64,000 bases of DNA from Porites lobata (Eukaryota > Cnidaria > Anthozoa > Scleractinia > Poritidae). The translations under genes were made by a program, and so were the position numbers. Shown here in pieces: positions 57,101 to 64,000 of this stretch. The stretch's first letter is position 1. Every line of letters begins with the position of its first letter. The notes beneath the pieces were generated by a model. The model ran no database searches and had not been told where the DNA came from. It saw only the letters and a list, made by a program, of their open reading frames with translations. The DNA lies in NCBI GenBank assembly GCA_942486035.1, contig CALNXK010000129.1:271001-335000 (forward strand), in the 5' to 3' direction.

Positions 57101-57847
57101 ATGGCGTCTGGCGGCGATGGCGAACAAGAGAGGTTTCCTCAATTTACTCCTTCAAACTATGAAATCCCGTCCTGGCAAATCGAATGGAATAAACCCTGGT
57201 ACCAGCAGTTCGACGAAAAACGAAATGTTCAAGGCAAATACAATTCTAGGGGGCATGTGGTGGATTGCAGATGTTCATTATGCGAAGAGGATATGGAAAG
57301 TGCATTTAGCCCGCAACCGAGTGATATACCGCACGTTTTTAACATTTCTACAGAAAACTCTGGAAAAGAAGCATTTCCTTACCCACCTGAAGTGAAGAAG
57401 GAAAAGCCACAAAACCAAACCAGCGAACGTGTAATTTTATTTTCCGATCTACCGGAAGTTACTCCGACTTCATCGAAACAAACTGCGGAAGAACGAAATA
57501 CGTCAGCGAGAAATATTTCAGAGAACAGAACTTCGCGAGATACGGAAAGGATTTCTGGCCTTAACAGCGACGCATTATTCAATAGCATTACCACTCTATC
57601 TTCAATCCAATCTATTTCAGGTCGCGTTACAGACATTCAAACTCGTGTCAATAATTTTTCTGGTGCGAAAGACAGTCGAGAATTTATCGTTCTCAGAGGA
57701 CTGCTAGTTTCCACTTTAGCGGAACTAAATCGAATAAACGCCTCTCAAACAGCGTGGCTCCAACAGGCAAAGCATATCGCAATGCAGTCGATCCACGATT
57801 TGCTTACGCAGTTGAAAAGTAAAATTAGTGACGATGACGACTTTTAG
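57101..57847 (+). CDS. BAG-B: divergent BAG-domain protein
   Basis: A single exon of 248 residues. The C-terminus (about 165-243) keeps the BAG layout of three helices: RVTDIQTRVNNFSGAKDSRE, then LRGLLVSTLAELNRINAS and AMQSIHDLLTQLKSKI. It retains the F-x-G turn and the RE-F start of helix 2. It lacks the ID-T and R-x-x-RR residues seen in BAG-A (here WLQQAK), so Hsp70 affinity may be changed. The N-terminus is aromatic (IPSWQIEWNKPWYQQF), like that of BAG-A, and has a small cysteine cluster, DCRCSLC (about 53-59), of unknown role. It ends in an acidic DDDDF. The ATG at 57101 follows in-frame sequence without family character, so it is taken as the start. Head-to-head with DNAJB-B. Confidence 0.82.
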   Translation: MASGGDGEQERFPQFTPSNYEIPSWQIEWNKPWYQQFDEKRNVQGKYNSRGHVVDCRCSLCEEDMESAFSPQPSDIPHVFNISTENSGKEAFPYPPEVKKEKPQNQTSERVILFSDLPEVTPTSSKQTAEERNTSARNISENRTSRDTERISGLNSDALFNSITTLSSIQSISGRVTDIQTRVNNFSGAKDSREFIVLRGLLVSTLAELNRINASQTAWLQQAKHIAMQSIHDLLTQLKSKISDDDDF

Positions 57848-57965
57848 GGACTCCAATCAGTCAGTCAATCTCGTGATCCATTTTTCACATGGTTCTGATT
57901 TCATTCTTGGTGTGATAATTTATCATTTTTTCAACATCCGGCTCATTTACGTATACTCTAAAAAA

Positions 57966-57971
57966 AATAAA
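57966..57971 (+). terminator. Candidate polyadenylation signal of BAG-B
   Basis: AATAAA, 119 bp after the stop codon. Confidence 0.55.
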
Positions 57972-59916
57972 CAACCCTCGAGAACTTTCCCCGCTGCTAA
58001 CACAATTCCATAAATGGATGCTTCAATCAATCACAGGTTTGGTTGACCAGACATTTAAAACAGACGATCGCAACTACAGCTGATGAAACACACCAGGGAG
58101 TAACAAGTCTAGAAATATCTAAACATTTGCCCGGAGAGCGTTACGTAACATATTCGCTTTACCGGGCATGCCACACACAAATACACAAAAGCTCATATGT
58201 AGTTACTTAAGAATATTCGCTTTCTGTTTCCATTGAATTACATTCTAGAAAATTTCTTTTTGTTTGTAGAAGTTTTAATAGACTAGATATATGTAGTGAC
58301 TATCACAGGTATAATTATTACTTTTTTTAAAATGCTGTCATTACTTATGGGGTCAACATATATTGTGAACAAGTACGTCAAAGGATGGCCTGTTGGTCTC
58401 AGAGATTATGAAATAAATCCAAAATCAACATATTTCTCCAGTGTTTGTTATCTTTGGAACATATCTTTTCATAGAACCAAAAACTCATTTACATTCAGGG
58501 ACATTTCCAATACAAAATTTGAAAGGATTTGACTAGAATGTTAAAATTGAATCTACCGCACTGATTCAAGGCTATCTGGGTTAAATTTATTATGTTCAAG
58601 TCAAATCCTTTTGAATTCTTTTTGTGGAAGAAATCTGGGTTATTTCTTACCGACCTTACCGTTTCCTTTACAATTAGCTCATTGTGTAATATTAAAGTAC
58701 ACGTTTTTTTCCCATACTTCATCCATTCATGTTCTTTTAGTATAAGTAGTATCACTCCCTTTACTGACTTTCTTGTTTAAAAAGTGCCTTCCATGACTTC
58801 TACTTTCGCATATGCTTTCATTTATATTTAAGTATGTCCCTTAGCTTGATCATCTGTTTTTTTCAGTAGAAAGTCCTAGAACTTAATGAGTCAGCGATAA
58901 CAATAATCAACAATAACTATTGATTGAACTAGAATTTGAACTATGTTTAGCTATAGCTATACTGTGTTCTGCACAAGGCTCAAAAAAGATTTGAAAGATG
59001 CAAGATTTATCTACAGGAATGTCTCTTTTTCACATTTTGTGCTTTTTTTCACTAATGTTATTTTCATACATAACCGCCAAATTTAACAAGCGAGTTTGCA
59101 CGTTTCTTTAATTAACTGCACTTAGCTTGACGTCCTTGATTAATGTTAACAGAAGGTCCTAGAATTTCGATAGAATGAGATAACGAAGCACTACACGGCT
59201 GACTAATTATTCACTCAATTTTGTGCTTTGTTTAGCACAAGCAAGAGAGTATCGGACTCTCTTAAACGAAGATGCAAGAACTCGTCCAACCATGTTTTTT
59301 CTCTCATCTCTTTCCAGTGTTTCATATGAAATGCTTTCAAGTGTTTCTTTTTTTCATATGTTTAAAGTCAACTGAACAAATGAGTATTAAATTTGATGTT
59401 TTTTTAATTTCCTGGAGTTTCATCACATTATTCATGGGCATTCTAGTGTTAACTCAACAGAAAGCTCTAGAATTATACAGTGTTAACTGAACTGCGAAGC
59501 CACAAATAACGGGTTTATCCACGTGGAAGCACTTAGGGGCGACTGAGCGTCAGTTTATGAAGGTGTACGCGCACGGGAAGAAAGTTAGAGTATTGAAGGC
59601 GCTCCAAACTAGGGCCGGGTCTGAGGGCATGCTCCAGCAGAAAATTTTTATATTTAGGGTCTCGGAAATGTCATTTCCTACTTTACTTTTTCCGCGGAAC
59701 ACTTTCATTAAAAAATGAGGAAATTGCAGTAGTTAGTTCTTTATTCTACCTGGGCTCGAGTTATCGGTAAGGTAAAATGTTTTCGGACAACAGGGTAAAA
59801 CAGTGACGCCATCAAAGAGGTTACAAGCTGAGGGCGAGACGTCTACCCTTCAGACGGGCAAACTCCGTTACAACGCCATCGTGATCAAATATCAGCGTTC
59901 TTATACTTATGTATAA
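57972..59916. other. Intergenic, nothing recognised
   Basis: AT-rich non-coding sequence. Confidence 0.5.
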
Positions 59917-60323
59917 GCCTGTTTCAAACGTGGTGCTACTGCCGTGCTAAGTTGGCTCGACTGTAGCTTGACTGCAGCACGACACTAGCACGACTTCAGT
60001 TGGTTTCAGACGTCGAATTTAATTCAGTCGGATAGACTCGGCCGTTGCCGAAAACAAAACACAAAAATCAAGACACGGTTTAGCAAACTTTTAAATGTAT
60101 TGTAATGTAATAATATTACAATTTATGAATTGAGTTCGGCACGGCAGTAGCGCGACGTTTGAAACCAAGTGGAGGTACTGCCGTGTAGCACGGCAAAGCT
60201 TGCCGTGCTACACGGCGGTAGCACGACTTGGTTTCAAACGTCAAGCTACTGCCGTGCCAAAGTCGAATTTAATTCGATCAATTTAGTTCGGCACGGCATT
60301 AGCACGACGTTTGAAAAGCGCCA
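59917..60323. mobile_element. Harbinger-like MITE with internal repeats of GTGCTACTGCCGTGC
   Basis: GCCTGTTTCAAACGTGGTGC at the left and the complement of CACGACGTTTGAAAAGCGC at the right are inverted; TAA flanks both sides (59914-59916, 60324-60326). The words GGCACGGCAGTAGC and TTTCAAACG recur inside in both orientations, giving several possible nested hairpins. It is similar in design to 5439-5712. Confidence 0.78.
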
Positions 60324-60409
60324 TAAAAAATATGTCTCGAGCAAAACTGCAAGAGAGCTCAATCTCTCGTCTTTCATCCCACTACAGTAAACACCCGCTA
60401 ATAATTATG

Positions 60410-60645
60410 AGGGACGGACCAGTGGAAAACTTATGGAGGGAGGGGGAGCAGGCGAAGTACAAAAAAAATATTCGCGCAAGGGAAAATTACATGAAAAAAA
60501 AAAATACAAGCACGCCAGTTAATCCTAAAAATGTTCATGCTTTGGCCTAAAAAAAATTAATACAAGGAATTTGATAACGAAAAAAAAATTCCTGCGGCTC
60601 GAAAATTCCCCTCCCCCCTCATCACTTTTCTAATGGTCCGTCCCT
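60410..60645. mobile_element. 236-bp MITE, AGGGACGGACCA ends
   Basis: AGGGACGGACCAGTGGAAAA at the left is mirrored by TTTTCTAATGGTCCGTCCCT at the right. Subterminal G-rich and C-rich blocks also pair. No ORF. Confidence 0.85.
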
Positions 60646-61755
60646 AGCAACCTGTGGACTGTTAAGAACCTGCTTGAAGCTATTCCCAAAATATAAGAAC
60701 CTGTTTAGCCAAGCGAAATCAAGCAGATTCTTATATGTGGGTTACAAGCCAGTAAATTAAGAAAAACACTTTAACCAAGGAGTTTGACTTCGAGATTGCC
60801 AGTTGAGTATTGCAAGAAGATACTGCACCAAACTTTGAATTACAAATAGAAGTATAACTGTAATTCCTACAAAAAAAGGTTTATAAAGGTGCATTAAGGA
60901 GGTTTGCAATGTACAGTTGCAGTGAATAAATACTGTTATAATTAAGGACCAAACTCAAGTTTCCTTATGGTCAACAACTATATCCTCTTCATTTGATTGA
61001 TTTTCCGCGGTCCTTTGTCATGTTAATGCTCGTTTTTCTCGTGTTCATGCATATGATCACTTGTAAAGTCTACGATTTTACCAAATTTGCAATAAGTCCG
61101 ACAATTTTCCTCTTTACTTACCATTTTGGCATATCCCTGTCGTGCAATTAAAGCATTATCTTCACACAAAGCCGACACAGCTCTTTAAATAAAAGTTATG
61201 TTATCTAAAGGTTCGAGTTATATTATTGTATTTCAAGTTTCATGTTGTGCCTTGTTTAAACTAGGAGTTTTTGAACAAGGGACCAAGCATCATTAACGTG
61301 AAGCATTTGTCAGCTGGTCAATTTCTTTATTCTTATTACCTACATACTGAGACACTCACCGAAAAGCTACGTCGTAAATTTTCATACTGCATCTTAATAC
61401 AGCATCATTCACTTAAATGTAACAATTGTTAGTAGTCAATCACGAATTGTGGTCGTTTGGACTTAAAGTGGATTTTAGTAATTTTAGCAAATTCTGCGAT
61501 TTCTCCAAACTTTTGGTCATCTAACGTGAATCAGAATAATCCGCCTGTTGAAGTACTGCGATTGGCCAATTTCAGGGATGACTTGAAAATTCTACATAAG
61601 ACCCAAGAATGTAGCAAAGAAATACGAAAAAGGGGCCATCGTAGTTTAATCAAAAGTAAGACACAAACAGAGTTGATAAACATTGTGAACTTGCGCATTT
61701 TATATCAGCTTAATGTTTCGTACGCTGGTCAACATACATTGTCAAAAGTGATATA
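60646..61755. other. Intergenic, nothing recognised
   Basis: Non-coding. Confidence 0.5.
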
Positions 61756-61855
61756 TACCCTGGGCGCCAGAGCCTTTCCATGAGCGGGTTCCGTTGGCCT
61801 GCGGCCGACAAAGTTCCCCGTTTCCCCCGAGAAAAAACCTCTGGTACCCAGGGTA
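61756..61855. mobile_element. 100-bp foldback element, TACCCTGGGCGCCAGAG ends
   Basis: TACCCTGGGCGCCAGAG is mirrored by CTCTGGTACCCAGGGTA; the GC-rich middle contains GGCCTGCGGCC. Confidence 0.85.
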
Positions 61856-62326
61856 AAAGTGACAAAACTACTTACACAACTAGTAATAACCAAAGCTTAC
61901 GGAGTGCGGGCGACAACAATCGAAAGTCAAAAGAGGGTCTCAATGGGGTAGTGGCTTTTACGGTTAACGGCTACAATTTTGGCTCTTTTACGGCTTTCGG
62001 TTAATTTTTTTCAGTTACGGTTAACGAAAAAGTTAAAAATTAACTTCTTTTGTTTCAAAAAGTTAAATATTAATTAACCTGTATTTTTTTGTATCTTTAA
62101 ATCAAAATAAAGGTCTTCGGATCATCTCGGGATGGAATAAGCTATTCTTTTGAAAAATTTTAACATTTGATAGATCATACTTTTTATAGAGTATTCCACT
62201 TCTAATATTATTTCACACATAGAAACGTCAATAGTCAATTTAAAAATAATCTTTGTGAAAAAGCAAAAGCAGACTCGCGAATGCCCAACTCAAGGCCGGG
62301 GCGCGACATTCATTATAACAGAAATG

Positions 62327-62612
62327 GCGATTTTCACACTAGAGAAGGATTATTCGTGTGAGACGGGTTATCCGTTTGATGATTCGCGTCAGATAGGTAA
62401 TACGTCTTAATTTAAAAATGGAATAGGTTTAATTATGAATGAACAATCCGCCTGACTTTTGACGACGGGATTATCCGTTCCATATAGCCTGTGTACAGCC
62501 GCCCCTTCCCTAGAAAAAATCGGAGAAGGGGTGTCTGTGGAGGAGGGGTGACTGTACACAGGCTATAGTCTCAGACGGATGATCCATTTCTAGCTCTAGT
62601 GAGAAAACGACC
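62327..62612. mobile_element. MITE inside the 61933-63200 element
   Basis: GCGATTTTCACACTAGAGAA at the left and the complement of TTCTAGCTCTAGTGAGAAAA at the right are inverted; GGATTATTCG/GGATCATCCG words follow on each side. It is itself interrupted at 62484-62566. Confidence 0.75.
62484..62566. mobile_element. 83-bp foldback inside the nested MITE
   Basis: ATAGCCTGTGTACAG is perfectly mirrored by CTGTACACAGGCTAT. The inner stem pairs CGCCCCTTCCC with GGAGGGGTG-like sequence. Confidence 0.88.
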
Positions 62613-63206
62613 AGTAACAAAATTCCCGTGTCCAGTGTTTTTAATGATAGCGAGGGACTGTACGGAATTACTGTCTGCCGTTGCCTTGTCCGTAGGCCGA
62701 ATTATTCCGCGCGGCTAATGCGTTTCGGGTCACGTGGTCCGAGCGAGTTCGCCACCGAAATGCCTTGACCGAGATTGCGTGGGACGACGCCGTACAGGGA
62801 CTATGCATAATGTCTACCGTAGTAATGTTTATCGGCAACGTGTTTTACAAACAGTGACATCTCTGCGTGTTGTTTTACTAGTGTTTCGAGGGTACGACCT
62901 CCTGAAATTGCAGCCTAGGTCTTGGTTAGGTCTTGGCATGTAGCCTAGCTCTTGGTTAGCACGTAAAAGGCGCTTCGCCTAACGTGCGTACGCAGTCACA
63001 CCAGCCGGGAAATAAAAAAACATAACCATAAGTGAGTTTAGTACTTTCCTTAAAAGTAGCAAATCTAAGGAACAATTTCTTTTACGGTTAACTCTTTTTT
63101 ACCCTATTTACGGCTAACGGTTAAAATTTTTCAATTTTTACGGCTATCGACTAAATATATGGCCGTTTTACGCCTATCGGTTAACCCCATTGAGACCCTC
63201 TCAAAA

Positions 63207-64000
63207 CGCTTTTGCTCCAACGCCGTTTCAAGTGACAAACGAGTGATAGAAGGTCCAAACGCGCGTGATCATATTGCTTTATGTGCATTCAATTCATTCT
63301 TAGTGGAAGTCCAAATGAATGTTGGATACATACATGCGACGCATGCGTAACAACAACCTGAAGATTAAGATTGCGGGCTCCTCTTGTCGCCTGCAAAAAT
63401 GATAAACTAATAGGGAGTTACTGCCTGCGCCCGTCACGTTTCTTTTGCGCCCAAAATGCCCTTTCCCTTCCCGAAACACCTGCCATGCTGGCTAATGAGG
63501 GGTATGGAACTGAGATCAAGAAAAATTTTTAACAGTGAATGTGCAAAGCAACATCTGGCCCCAGTTGTTCAAAACGTGGATAAAGCGCTATCAACAGGAT
63601 GATAAATCTCTAACCAGTAGACAATGGTGGATAGTGCAATTGGTTTCCTTAATACTAATACTAGTTTTGCAAATTTTCTTAGAGCCTCACATCAGTTTCT
63701 TTAAGATTTAAATTACTAGGGCTCCAACGGGCTCATTTTTTCAACATTTATTCTGGTTCCCAACACTTTTTCGAACACGACGTAAAGTTAAGTGTTTTCT
63801 AAAACATCGAGAGTGTGATGACCTGTTGGCAATTTTCCAGATTTTGACTCTTTGTTGGCTCCATTATCAATCAAAGCAACCATCCCTGGGTTTTTCAAAT
63901 TATACCAAAAATTGTAGAGAGCCGAGAGCAAGAAAGAAATCACCCATCGAACTCCATTCACAACGAAGCAATGAAAGAACAAAAAAGGAGCCGCCTACCA
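63207..64000. other. Right end of the window, no gene recognised
   Basis: A 64-codon minus-strand frame (63788-63982) has a hydrophobic N-terminal half, but I do not recognise it and cannot support it as a gene. Confidence 0.4.

Larger units (their letters stand above)
61933..63200. mobile_element. 1.27-kb TIR element hosting a nested MITE
   Basis: GAGGGTCTCAATGGGGT at the left is mirrored by ACCCCATTGAGACCCTC at the right. TCAAAA flanks both sides (61927-61932, 63201-63206). Subterminal TTTTACGGTTAACGG-like words repeat on both sides. No transposase. A MITE at 62327-62612 sits inside it. Confidence 0.88.

Noticed and set aside
63788..63982. Small membrane protein gene at the right edge
   Set aside because: Hydrophobic start but no recognised family, no splice context and the length is within chance.

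Overview
The window is animal genomic DNA, AT-rich, with spliced genes, short introns mixed with long ones, tRNA-derived SINEs and a very dense load of small terminal-inverted-repeat (TIR) elements. The gene content and repeat style fit a cnidarian, most likely an anthozoan such as a stony coral. That placement is inference from protein similarity and repeat character; no marker sequence was compared.

Region 1 (1-4260) is repeat debris: two LINE reverse-transcriptase relics on the minus strand, an ATG/AGG microsatellite, and two TIR elements. Region 2 (4261-21754, plus strand) is one complete gene, the orthologue of TMEM181, in 18 coding exons giving 478 residues. Its next-to-next-to-last intron group contains a U12-type AT-AC intron (19564-20152) with exact minor-spliceosome signals. 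Its introns hold a hAT transposase relic, several MITEs, a SINE and a tandem array. Region 3 (21755-31900) is a gene-poor stretch of nested palindromes and MITEs, including a set that would fold into a three-way junction. Region 4 (31950-33330) holds an intronless gene for a coiled-coil protein with a UBAN ubiquitin-binding motif (TNIP/optineurin/NEMO type). Region 5 (33400-45000) is again repeats, including a 110-120 bp tandem array and a MITE interrupted by a SINE and by a Harbinger-like element.

Region 6 (45260-57847) is the most striking part. Two J-domain (DNAJB, class B Hsp40) genes and two BAG-domain genes form two head-to-head pairs in mirror image: BAG-A(-) / DNAJB-A(+) ... DNAJB-B(-) / BAG-B(+). 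Each pair shares a 530-650 bp intergenic promoter, and each promoter contains perfect heat-shock elements (alternating GAA/TTC units). DNAJB proteins load clients on Hsp70 and stimulate its ATPase; BAG proteins release nucleotide and client from Hsp70. Each promoter therefore co-expresses both ends of the Hsp70 cycle. The layout indicates an inverted duplication of a divergent co-chaperone module, followed by divergence: DNAJB-B has an intron that DNAJB-A lacks, and BAG-B has lost basic residues of the BAG domain.

Region 7 (57848-64000) has no gene I can support. It holds MITEs, including a three-level nested insertion at 61933-63200.
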